NCBI RefSeq assembly: GCF_014656075.1 | Contig: NZ_BNBS01000046.1 | Coordinates: 1 to 60,044, forward strand | Reading direction: 5' to 3' | From: Streptomyces hydrogenans | Lineage (GTDB): Bacteria > Actinomycetota > Actinomycetes > Streptomycetales > Streptomycetaceae | Length of the DNA stretch: 60,044 bases | In this document: positions 48,368 to 57,000 of the stretch, in pieces | Numbering within the stretch: position 1 is the stretch's first letter | Layout: the number at the start of each line of letters is the position of its first letter | Translations under genes and position numbers: made by a program | Notes under the pieces: generated by a model | Databases searched by the model: none | What the model saw: only the letters and a program-made list of their open reading frames with translations | What the model was told of the DNA's origin: nothing

Positions 48368-49105
48368 TCAGTGCGGCGGCGGCTGCCGGTGCAGGGCGCC
48401 GCCCACGCCGCAGCCGCCCTCGCCGGGCATCCGCTGGATCCGGGGCGGCACCCACACCTCGGTGAGACCGGGGCCGACCACGGCGAGCACGCAGTCCTGC
48501 GGGTCGTAGCCGTTGCCCTTCACGGACAGGCTGACGCCGACCCGGGCGCCCTCCGTCTCCACCTCGGTGCGGATGTCCGGGTGCAGGTCGAGGGAGGCGA
48601 GGACCCGGCGCACCTCCGCCTCGTCGGCCCGGCCGCCCTTCGGCACCCGGGGAAGCTTCGCGTTCAGCGCCCCGGACGGCAGCTCGGGGGGCGGGGGCGG
48701 TGCGGCGAAGCGCAGCGGCGGGCCGTCCGGGCAGTCCACGTCACGGGGTTCCTCCCGCCATTCCGACCGGGGCGACACCCGTACCGCGAAGCAGCGCCGC
48801 ACGACGACCTCCTGGGCGTCGAACCGGTCGTCGTACGCCGAGCCGGACGTGCGGACGACCACGTCGACGCCGTCCCCGTCGTGCGTCGACGTGCCGGTGA
48901 GCCGCAGCACCTCCACCCCCTCGACCTCGGCGGCCTCGCGCCCCACCTCCTCCGCCGTGCGCGGGCGCTGGCCGTAGAGCCGCTCGCCCACCTTTCCGGC
49001 CGCGTCCCGCGCGGCGTCCGTCGCGCGGTCCTCGGAGTTCTCCAGCACGCCGCAGCCGACGGTGATCGATGACAACAGCACTGCCGACAGCAGCAGTCGA
49101 CGCAT
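48368..49105 (-). CDS. Putative lipoprotein of unknown function
   Basis: The 245-aa protein has a lipoprotein signal peptide (MRRLLLSAVLLSSITVGC, lipobox Cys18) followed by an acidic exported domain with several cysteines (RRCFAV, VDCPDG, QDCVLAV, GGCGVGG) that may form disulphides. A Pro-rich linker (PPPPPELPSG) divides it near residue 138. It should face outside the membrane. No family is recognised. It is divergent from an epimerase-like gene. Confidence 0.75.
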   Translation of the reverse strand: MRRLLLSAVLLSSITVGCGVLENSEDRATDAARDAAGKVGERLYGQRPRTAEEVGREAAEVEGVEVLRLTGTSTHDGDGVDVVVRTSGSAYDDRFDAQEVVVRRCFAVRVSPRSEWREEPRDVDCPDGPPLRFAAPPPPPELPSGALNAKLPRVPKGGRADEAEVRRVLASLDLHPDIRTEVETEGARVGVSLSVKGNGYDPQDCVLAVVGPGLTEVWVPPRIQRMPGEGGCGVGGALHRQPPPH

Positions 49106-49212
49106 GGCGTGTCCGCCCCTCCCCGTGTTCCCCTCCGGTGCCGCTCCCCCCGGAGCGGCGTCCCCGATCGTACGCAGCCGGTACGACAGGAAGATCTTCT
49201 AGGGTGGGGTCC

Positions 49213-50049
49213 ATGCGGGTACTCGTCGCGGGCGCCACGGGCGCCGTCGGTCGTCAGCTCGTCCCCCGCCTGGAGGCGGCGGGGCACGAGGTCGTGGGCA
49301 TCTCCCGGCGCGGACCGCGCCCGGTGGACGTGCTGGACGCCGGAGCCGTGGAGCGGGCGGTGGCCGAGGCCGCGCCCGACGCGGTCGTGCACCAGCTCAC
49401 CGACCTGGGCGGGGCGGACGGCGCCGCGAACAACCGGGTGCGCGTCGAGGGGACCCGGCACCTGGTGGACGCGGCGCGCGCGGCGGGCGTCCGCCGGATC
49501 GTCGCGCAGTCGATCAGCTGGGCGTACGCCCCCGGGGACGGGCCCGCCGACGAGTCCGTACCGCTCGACGCGACGGACGAGCCGCCCCGGGCCCGGATCG
49601 TCGCGGGCGTGCGGGCCCTGGAGACCACGGTGGCCGAACTGCCGGAGGCCGTCGTCCTGCGGTACGGGATCCTCTACGGCCCCGGCACCTGGTACGCGCC
49701 GGGCGGCGCGGTGGCCGCCGCGCTCGCCGGGGACGCGGAGGCCCGGTTCCTGGGCAGCACGGCGGCCGACGCCTCGGTGAGCTCCTTCGTGCACGTCGCC
49801 GACGCGGCGGACGCCGCCGTACGGGCCCTGGCCTGGCCCTCGGGGGCGTACAACGTGGTGGACGACGAACCCGCCCCCGCCCACGCCTGGTTGCCGCACC
49901 TCGCGAGGGCGCTGGGCGTCCCCGCCCCGGCACGGACGGAAGGCCGCGTCCCCTGGGCGCGCGGCGCGCTCAACGCCCGGGCGCGTGGCCTCGGTTGGGC
50001 GCCCGCCCGGCCGTCCTGGCGCACCGGGTTCGTGGACCAGGGCGCTTAG
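49213..50049 (+). CDS. NAD-dependent epimerase/dehydratase-family protein
   Basis: This 278-aa extended-SDR-type protein has the N-terminal GATGAVGRQ nucleotide loop (residues 7-15), HQLTDLGG, then the SISWAYAP segment where a Ser/Tyr would be expected, VLRYGILYGPGTWY, and SFVHVADAADAAVRALA. Catalytic YxxxK is not obvious, so it may bind NAD(P) without classical epimerase chemistry. The start is ATG 49213. Substrate unknown. Confidence 0.83.
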   Translation: MRVLVAGATGAVGRQLVPRLEAAGHEVVGISRRGPRPVDVLDAGAVERAVAEAAPDAVVHQLTDLGGADGAANNRVRVEGTRHLVDAARAAGVRRIVAQSISWAYAPGDGPADESVPLDATDEPPRARIVAGVRALETTVAELPEAVVLRYGILYGPGTWYAPGGAVAAALAGDAEARFLGSTAADASVSSFVHVADAADAAVRALAWPSGAYNVVDDEPAPAHAWLPHLARALGVPAPARTEGRVPWARGALNARARGLGWAPARPSWRTGFVDQGA

Positions 50050-50068
50050 GGTCCGGCGCGGCGGCGGC

Positions 50069-50500
50069 TCACCCGTCCGACGGCCGGCCCCTGGGCGCCC
50101 AGGGGGCCTCGGCCGGTTCGGGTCCCTCCAGGGCGGTGCGGAACTTCTCCTTCAGGGACTTCGCCGGCGCGTGCTCCTCCTCGCGGGCGTGCACGAGGCG
50201 GGCCGTGCTGACGCGGAGGTGGCACTCGCGGTGATTCTGCTTCACCCAGACCAGCCAGTCGCCGCCCGCGGTGCGGTAGGCGCGGCGGGCGGGCGTGTCG
50301 CCGCGCCGCGCGTGCCGGGCCAGGACGGCCGGCAGGTAGTGCAGCGCGGCGTCCTCGGCGGTGGCGCGCACCTCCTCCTCCGTACCGCTCACCGGATGGC
50401 TGGCCACCAGGGTCCAGTGGTGCAGTCTCAGCTCCACGCCGTCGGCGCGCGCCGTCATCCGTGTGTCCTCCTCGATGAGGACGTACCAGTCGTCAGTCAT
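50069..50500 (-). CDS. Hypothetical protein
   Basis: This 143-aa cytoplasmic protein starts MTDDWYVLIEEDTRMTARAD and contains a conserved-looking core (VELRLHHWTLVASHPVSGTEEEVRATAEDAALHYLPAV) followed by WLVWVKQNHRECHLRVSTARL and a charged tail. The alternation of strands and one long helix suggests a small compact domain. No family name can be supported. It converges with the epimerase gene (20 bp gap) and diverges from the methyltransferase gene. Confidence 0.7.
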   Translation of the reverse strand: MTDDWYVLIEEDTRMTARADGVELRLHHWTLVASHPVSGTEEEVRATAEDAALHYLPAVLARHARRGDTPARRAYRTAGGDWLVWVKQNHRECHLRVSTARLVHAREEEHAPAKSLKEKFRTALEGPEPAEAPWAPRGRPSDG

Positions 50501-50638
50501 GCCGGGAGCGTACGACCGGTCCGGCGATCATGGAAAAGCCGGGTCCGCGAACGGCACGCCGGCGGCGTGGGGTGACGTCGACGGCGCCGGGCCGCGTGTC
50601 GGCCGTCCGCGCCGGGCCGGGCGGACGATCGTGGTCGG

Positions 50639-51514
50639 GTGCGGGAGCGACGTGAGGTGTGGACGGCGGGCGAGGAGTACGAGCGGTACATGGGGCGGTG
50701 GAGCCGCCTGGTCGCCGAGGAGTTCGTGGAGTGGCTCGGGGAGGGGGACGGCGGTGGGTACCGGCTGGACGCGGGCTGCGGCACCGGGGCGCTGACGGCC
50801 GCGGCGGCGACCCATGGCCGGGCCCGTGCGGTGGTGGGGGTGGACCGGTCCGCCGGGTTCGGGGCGGCGGCCCGCGGCGCCGTGCCCGCGGCGGCGGGGT
50901 TCGTGGTGGCCGACGCCGGGGCGCTGCCCGTGCGTGACGGCGCGCTCGACGCGGTCGTCAGCGGACTGGCGCTCAACTTCCTTCCCCGGCCGGACGCGGC
51001 GGTGGCCGGGTGGGCACGGGCGGTGCGGCCGGGCGGCCTGGTCGCGGCGTACGTGTGGGACTACGCCGGGGGCATGGGGTTCCTGCGGTGCTTCTGGGAC
51101 GCGGCGGTCGCCGTGGACCCGTCGGCCGCCGCGCTGGACGAGGGGGGCCGGTTCCCGCTCTGCCGCCCGGAGCCGCTGCGCGCCCTGTGGTCGGGGGCGG
51201 GACTGGTGGACGTGGTGGTGGCGCCGATCGAGGTGCCCACGGTGTTCAGCGGTTTCCCGGACCTCTGGGAGCCGTTCCTGAGCGGGCAGGGCCCCGCTCC
51301 CGGCTACGTCGCCGCCCTGGACGCGGACACCAGGGTCCGGCTGCGCGAGGCGCTCCGGGCGGCCCTTCCCGTACGGCCGGACGGTTCGATCACGCTCACG
51401 GCCCGGGCCCGGGCGGTCCGGGGGCGTCGGCCGGAAAGCGGAACCGATCCGGCCGGACCGCGCCGCGCACACCGGCCCGACGACCCGCGGCGGCGCCGTA
51501 CGACGGTCCTATGA
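50639..51514 (+). CDS. Class I SAM-dependent methyltransferase
   Basis: This 291-aa protein shows motif I LDAGCGTGALTAAAA (residues about 43-57), motif II VVGVDRS, motif III VVADAGALPVRDGALDAVVSGLALNFL (Methyltransf_11 type) and AVRPGGLVAAYVWDY. The substrate is not evident; a small molecule or lipid is likely. The C-terminal 40 residues are Arg/Pro-rich and probably disordered. The start is GTG 50639. A GNAT gene follows at 7 bp, suggesting an operon. Confidence 0.87.
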   Translation: MRERREVWTAGEEYERYMGRWSRLVAEEFVEWLGEGDGGGYRLDAGCGTGALTAAAATHGRARAVVGVDRSAGFGAAARGAVPAAAGFVVADAGALPVRDGALDAVVSGLALNFLPRPDAAVAGWARAVRPGGLVAAYVWDYAGGMGFLRCFWDAAVAVDPSAAALDEGGRFPLCRPEPLRALWSGAGLVDVVVAPIEVPTVFSGFPDLWEPFLSGQGPAPGYVAALDADTRVRLREALRAALPVRPDGSITLTARARAVRGRRPESGTDPAGPRRAHRPDDPRRRRTTVL

Positions 51515-51521
51515 TCACTGG

Positions 51522-52112
51522 ATGACCGCCACCGTGCTGCTGACCGCCGACGCTTCGCCCGCCGGACCCTCCCTGGTCCTCCGCCCCTGGGAGAGGGAGG
51601 ACGCCGCCGCGCTCGTCGGGATCTGGCGCGACCCGGCGCTGCGGCACTGGACGAGCACCGCCGTGGAGGACGAGGCCGATGCCGTGCGGTGGGTGCGGGA
51701 GCAGGAGCGCGGCTGGGCCTCGGGCGAACGGTTCGGATTCGCCGTGCTGGAGGGGCGGGCCGATCCGGGGAGCGCGGGGGCGGTGGTCGGCAACGTGGTG
51801 CTCAAGGGGGCGGTGGCCGGGGCCGCTTCGGCCGAGGTCGGGTACTGGACCGCCGCGCACGCGCGCGGGCGGGGGGTCGCCTCGCGCTCCCTGGAGGCGA
51901 TGACCCGCTGGGCCTTCGACACCTTCGGAGGGGACGGGCTCCAGCGGCTCGACCTCCTGCACCAGGCGGACAACGTGGGCTCGTGCGGTGTGGCGCGGAA
52001 GGCCGGGTACGCCTTCGACCGGATCCTGCCCGCCTCGCCGCCGGCCTTCCCGCTCGACGGGCACCTGCACGCGCGCTTCGGCCCGGTCCCGGGTGCGACG
52101 GTGACCGCGTGA
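51522..52112 (+). CDS. GNAT-family N-acetyltransferase (RimJ/RimL type)
   Basis: This 196-aa protein has LVLRPWEREDAAALVGIWRDP at the start (RimJ-like), strand 4 SAEVGYWTAAHARGRGVASRSLEAMTRWAF with the acetyl-CoA loop R-G-R-G-V-A, and LLHQADNVGSCGVARKAGYAFD. It should acetylate an amine or protein N-terminus; the target is unknown. It lies 7 bp after the methyltransferase gene, and its stop overlaps the next GTG. Confidence 0.9.
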   Translation: MTATVLLTADASPAGPSLVLRPWEREDAAALVGIWRDPALRHWTSTAVEDEADAVRWVREQERGWASGERFGFAVLEGRADPGSAGAVVGNVVLKGAVAGAASAEVGYWTAAHARGRGVASRSLEAMTRWAFDTFGGDGLQRLDLLHQADNVGSCGVARKAGYAFDRILPASPPAFPLDGHLHARFGPVPGATVTA

Positions 52113-52396
52113 GCGGCGACCTGGAGGTGAGCGCCCTGGCCATCAACGTCACGGTGCCGGAGGCGCTCCGGTGGACGGACACGCGGCGGGGTGAGACGTT
52201 CACGCTCACCACGCTCAACGTACGGCTCCTGCCGGACGGCCGGCTCGCGGTGAAGGCGTACGGCCGTCCCGTCGGCGGCGGCCGCGGAGGATACGTGTCC
52301 TTCCCCGTCCCCGACGAGCCCGAGCTGGCGGCCCTGGTCTCCGAGGCGGCCGGTCGCGCCGGGGAGTTGTGGGCCGCGCACCGCGGGCTCGGCTGA
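52109..52396 (+). CDS. Small hypothetical protein coupled to the GNAT gene
   Basis: The protein is 95 aa; GTG 52109 overlaps the GNAT stop (GTGA). The sequence is strand-rich (ALAINVTVPEALRWTDTRRG, FTLTTLNVRLLPDGRLAVKAYG, GGYVSFPVPDEPELAALV) and ends in an acidic helix. No family is recognised. A hairpin terminator follows, ending the methyltransferase-GNAT-small-protein operon. Confidence 0.65.
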   Translation: MSGDLEVSALAINVTVPEALRWTDTRRGETFTLTTLNVRLLPDGRLAVKAYGRPVGGGRGGYVSFPVPDEPELAALVSEAAGRAGELWAAHRGLG

Positions 52397-52713
52397 CCCC
52401 GTCCGGCGTCGGGCGGGCTGCCGGGTGGTCCGCGCCGCCCGGCAGCCGATTCACACTGATGTCCACCCTATCGTCACTGTGGGTGATGACAGGGCATATG
52501 ACCTGACGAGACCATGAGGCTCGTGGGCTCACGCCCCTGTTCCGGGCCCGGTGCGCCGCCGCGTCGTCGCGGTGCCGCCCCGGGTCGACGTCGTCCCCTC
52601 TCCGCACCGTGCACTCGTGGGCCTGTCGCGCCGGAACGCTCCTTCGCCGCGCGCGCCTGACCACGGCCTTCTGTCGATCCGGCTGATCACTCGTGTGTCA
52701 TGGAGGACTTGCT
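52397..52713. other. 317-bp region upstream of the synthase genes
   Basis: It contains a terminator (52416-52447) and an imperfect inverted repeat ATCGTCAC-TGTGG-GTGATGAC (52470-52490, 6 of 8 paired) in a locally AT-richer stretch that probably holds the synthase promoter. The remaining part is a long untranslated-looking leader up to GTG 52714. The frame crossing it is Arg/Pro-rich and not gene-like. Confidence 0.55.
52416..52447. terminator. Hairpin terminator before the synthase cluster
   Basis: GGCTGCCGGG (52416-52425) pairs perfectly with CCCGGCAGCC (52438-52447) around a 12-base loop, 19 bp after the upstream stop. It isolates the synthase genes from the preceding operon. Confidence 0.82.
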
Positions 52714-54099
52714 GTGACGGACTGCGCTGTCATGTTTCCCGGGCAGGGCGCCTATCTGCCCGGTGCGCTCGCCCCGTTGGCCGAGGACGAGCCACTGGTG
52801 CGGGAGACGCTGCGGGTGCTGGACCGCGCGGCGGGGCGGGTGGGGCGGAGCGCCCCCTCGCGGCTGCTGCTCGACGAGGACGCGCCGTCGCTGGCCGAGC
52901 TCGTCGTCAGGTCTCCCGCCGATCTGCACGTGGCGCTGTTCGCCGCCGAGATGACCCTCTTCCGGCTCCTGACGGAGCGGCACGGGCTGCGGCCGACCGT
53001 GCTGATCGGGCACAGCTTCGGCGAGTTGGTGGCGCTCACCGCCGCCGGCGTGTACGGCCTGGACGACGGGATGGCGCTGGTCGCCGCCCGGGACGACGCC
53101 TTCGCGGAGTGCCCGCCCGGGGAGGGCGGGATGGTGGCGCTGGCCGTGTCGGCGTCCCGCGCCGCGGGCCTCCTGACCGGGCTGGGCGAGTGGGAGGTCA
53201 CCCTCGCCGCGGACAACGGTCCGCGGCAGTGCGTGGTCTCCGGGCCCGCCGCCGCGCTGGAGCGGGTGCGGGCCGCGGCCGAGACGCTGGGCATCGGGGC
53301 GACCAGGCTGAGGGTTCCGTACGCGTTCCACCACCGGATGCTCGCGGGGGTCGCCGACGACTTCGCCCGCCGGGCCGCCGGACTGCGGACCGGGCAGGCC
53401 CGGCACGTCCTGCACTCGGCGATCCTGGGCCGCCGCCTGGACGGACCCGACGGGGTGGCCGATCTGGTCGCCGCCCATCTCGTGCGGCCCACGCGGTTCA
53501 CCGAGGCCGTGCGCCGGCTGCACGCGGACGGGGTGGACCTGTTCGTGGAGTGCGGGCCTCGCGGTGTGCTCAGCGATCTCGTCGAGACGACCGTGCCGGG
53601 CGTGCGGGTCGTCGCGCCGCTGCGACGGCGGGTGGGGGGCCGGTCCGTGGCCGACGCCCTCGCCGGCACGGGGGCGCTCCCCGGAGCCGTCGTGTCGCTC
53701 CCGCCGCCGGAGAGGGACCCCGCGCCGCTCCCGCGCGCGTCTCGCGTCGACGGCGACGGCGACGGCGGGCCCGGGGCGGGGGTCGGGGCCGACGGGGACG
53801 GCGTCCGCGACCGGGAGGCCGTCGTCGAGACGCTGCGCTCCCTGTACGCGACCGCGCTCGGCTATCCCCCCGAGGTGCTGACCGAGGACGCGGACCTGGA
53901 GGCCGACCTGGGGGTGGACTCCATCAAGCAGACCGAACTCTTCGCCCAGGCCGCCGCACGCTACGGGCGCACCCTGCCCGCCGAAGGCTCGCGGCTGACC
54001 AGCTACACGACCCTCGACGCGCTGGCCGGACTGCTCGCGACGCTGCCCGCCCAGGACGCCGGAGCGCGCGGCGCGGGCACGCGGGAGGTGTCGGCATGA
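52714..54099 (+). CDS. Acyltransferase-ACP didomain protein of a PUFA/iterative-PKS-like synthase
   Basis: This 461-aa protein loads and carries acyl units. The malonyl-CoA:ACP transacylase-type AT domain (about 1-310) opens FPGQGAYLPG and has GHSFGE with nucleophile Ser101 and YAFHH (203-207), closer to malonyl than methylmalonyl selectivity. A Pro/Asp/Gly-rich linker (about 335-370) leads to one ACP domain with LGVDSIKQ (phosphopantetheine Ser403), the DSIKQ form usual in PUFA-type and trans-acting ACPs. GTG 52714 has GGAGG seven bases upstream; an ATG at 52735 lies too deep in the AT fold. The stop overlaps the next ATG (ATGA), so it is translationally coupled to the large synthase. Confidence 0.88.
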   Translation: MTDCAVMFPGQGAYLPGALAPLAEDEPLVRETLRVLDRAAGRVGRSAPSRLLLDEDAPSLAELVVRSPADLHVALFAAEMTLFRLLTERHGLRPTVLIGHSFGELVALTAAGVYGLDDGMALVAARDDAFAECPPGEGGMVALAVSASRAAGLLTGLGEWEVTLAADNGPRQCVVSGPAAALERVRAAAETLGIGATRLRVPYAFHHRMLAGVADDFARRAAGLRTGQARHVLHSAILGRRLDGPDGVADLVAAHLVRPTRFTEAVRRLHADGVDLFVECGPRGVLSDLVETTVPGVRVVAPLRRRVGGRSVADALAGTGALPGAVVSLPPPERDPAPLPRASRVDGDGDGGPGAGVGADGDGVRDREAVVETLRSLYATALGYPPEVLTEDADLEADLGVDSIKQTELFAQAAARYGRTLPAEGSRLTSYTTLDALAGLLATLPAQDAGARGAGTREVSA

Positions 54100-57000
54100 G
54101 CGGGGACCGCTCTCCCGGCGCCCCGGCCGCGACCGACCTGCGGGGCAAGGTCGCCGTCGTCACCGGCGGGGGCAAGGGCGTCGGCGCGGCCATCAGCCGG
54201 GAACTCGCCGCGCGCGGCGCGTACGTCGTCGTCAACCACTTCCACTCGTCGGGGGCCGCCGAGGACACCGTCGCCGCGATCCGCCGGGCCGGTGGGCTCG
54301 CCCGGGCGGTACGGGCCAGCGTGGCCAAGCGCGAGCAGGTCGAGGCGCTGTTCGCGTCCGTCGCCGACGAGCACGGCGGTCTGGACGTCCTCGTGAACAA
54401 CGCGGCCCGCGGCGTCTTCGCCCGCTACGACGACCTCACCGACGTGGAATGGCGGCGGGCCCTGGACACCAACCTCCACGGGGCCCGGTGGTGCGCCCTC
54501 GCGGCGGCGCCGCTCATGGCCGCCCGCGGCGGCGGGGCCATCGTCAACGTCTCGTCCATCGGCGCGGGCCTGGCCATGGACAACTACCTGCTGGTGGGCG
54601 TCTGCAAGGCCGCGCTGGAGGCGATGACCCGCTACCTCGCCGCCGACCTCGGCCCCCAGGGCATCCGGGTGAACACCGCCTCCGCCGGTCTGCTGGACAA
54701 CCCCACCGCCGCGCTGTTCCCCGGAGCGGCCGAGCTGCGGGACACCTGCCGGGCGGCCTCGCCCCTCGGGCGCCTCGGCACCGAGGAGGACCTGGCCCGG
54801 CTCGTCGCCTTCCTGGCCTCGCCGCAGGCGGAGTGGATCTCCGGACAGTGCCTGCTCGCGGACGGCGGCCTCTCGGTGGGACGGGCCATGCTCACCCCGA
54901 GCCCGGCCGCCCGTCCGGTCCGCGGGTCCTCCCCCGCGCCACCCGCCGGCCCGCCTCCGACGCCGGCCGCCGGCCCGGTCCCCGAGCCCTCCCCCGTGCC
55001 ACCCCCGTCCGGGCCCGTGCTCCCGCCCGTCCCGGTGCCCCGGACGCGCTCCGCGCCCCCCGCCGAGGACCGGACCGTCGCCGTCGTCGGCATGGGGCTC
55101 GTCGCGCCCGGGGCGGACGGACCGGACACGTTCTGGCGGCGGCTGGTGGAGGGCGTGCCGCAGTTCGGCGAACCGGGAGAGAGGTTCGGGCTCGACCACT
55201 TCTGGTCGGACCGGGACGCGCCGGACCGTACGTACAGCCGGGTCGCCGGCTACGTCCGGCCGGTGCCGCCCGACGGCGAGGACTTCCTGACGGCCTGGAC
55301 GCACACCGCCCTCGTCCAGTGCGGGGCCGTCGCACTCGGCTCCGCCGCCGGTGCCCGCGCGGCCTGCTTCGTCGGCGCGTGGAGCGAGGGGTCCCAGCAC
55401 GTCGAGGAGAGCCTGCTGGCCGAAGCCGCCGCCGAGGGCCTCGCGGCGCACTGGCCCACCGCCGCCGACGAGGACCTCCGCGAGCGGCTGCTGGCCCACC
55501 TGCGGGACCTGTACCCGCACGCCGGACGTCTGGCCGAGCACCTTCCGGCGGCGGCCGTGCGGCGGGCGGTGGACCGGCTGTTGCCGCCGGACACCCCGGT
55601 GCAGGTCGTGGACACCGCCTGCTCGTCGTCGCTGTACGCGCTCGACCTGGGGGCCCGTGCCCTGCTGGACGGGGAGTGCGAAGTCGCCCTGTGCGGAGGG
55701 GTGTTCTCCCTCGGACCGCGCTACAGCGTGCTCTTCTCCCGGCTGCGCGGACTGAGCCGGTCGGGTGCCGTGCGGGCGCTCGACGGCGGGGCCGACGGGG
55801 TGCTGTTCTCCGACGGGGCCGGGTTCGTCGCACTGAAGCGGCTGGACCGGGCCCGGGCGGACGGAGACCGCGTCCTGGGCGTCCTCGCCGGGTTCGGGGC
55901 GGCGTCCGACGGGCGCGGGCGCGCCGTGCACGCGCCCCATCACACCGGACAGGAGCGGGCGTTGGCCCGGGCCCGCGCCGTGTCCGGGACACCGGCGGAG
56001 CGGGTCGACTGGGTGGTGGCGCACGGCACCGGGACCCCGGTCGGGGACCGGGTGGAGCGCGGCGTCACACACCGCCAGGTGCCGGGGGCGTGGTGCACGT
56101 CCAACAAGTCGGTCGTCGGGCACACCGGCTGGAGCGCGGGCGTGGTCTCCGTCGTCCACGCCCTCCAGGCCCTCGCGCACAGCGTGATCCCGCCGCAGAC
56201 GCCCTACCGCGCCCCGGACGATCCGCCCGCGCTCCGGGTGCCGACCGGGCCCGTGCCGTGGCCCCGACCGTCCGGACGGCCCCGCACGGTCGGCGTCTCC
56301 TCGTTCGGCTTCGGCGGCACCAACGCCCACCTCCTGCTCCAGGACGCGCCCCGGCCCGGGGAGGCCGCGCCCGTCTCGCTTCCCGATCCGGCCCCGGACG
56401 ATCCGGTGGTGGCGGTGGCCTGGTCGGCGCACCTGCCCGGGGCGCCCGGCGCGGAGGAGGTGGCGCGTCGGCTGGCCGCGGGGCTGCCGCCGGCCGGGCG
56501 GCGGTCGTTCGGCGACGACTACCCGGCGCCTTCCTTCGCGGAGGTGCGCATGCCCGCGCGGACGGTGGAGGCCGTCGACCGGGCGCAGTTGATGGCCCTC
56601 CAGGCCGCGGCCGGGCTCTCCGCCCCGGACGGCTCGCCCTGGTGGGACGGGCTGCGGGAGCGCTGCGGGGTCTTCGCCGCCCACACGGGGGTTCCGGCGC
56701 GGGCACCCGACGTCACCCTCCGCTGCTATGCCGCCTCGCTGACCGCGACCCTGGCCGGCCGCGTGCCGCCGGGGGTGGACGCCGGGGCGTACGAGCGGGC
56801 CACCGGCGCGTTCCTCGCGTCGGTGCGTGGTCTGCCCGCCCCGGGGGAGGACACCCTGGCCGGGCTGATGCCCAATGTGATCCCCGCCCGGGTCGCCGCG
56901 TCGCACGATCTGCACGGGCCGACGATGGTCCTGGACACCGGCCTCTCCTCCGGCCGCACGGCGTTGCGGGCCGCCGCCGCCCGACTCCGGCGCGGAGAGG

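Noticed and set aside
52551..54095. Extended start of the large synthase reaching back to 52551
   Set aside because: This part is out of frame with the AT-ACP gene and Arg/Gly-rich; the real start is ATG 54096, which overlaps the upstream stop.
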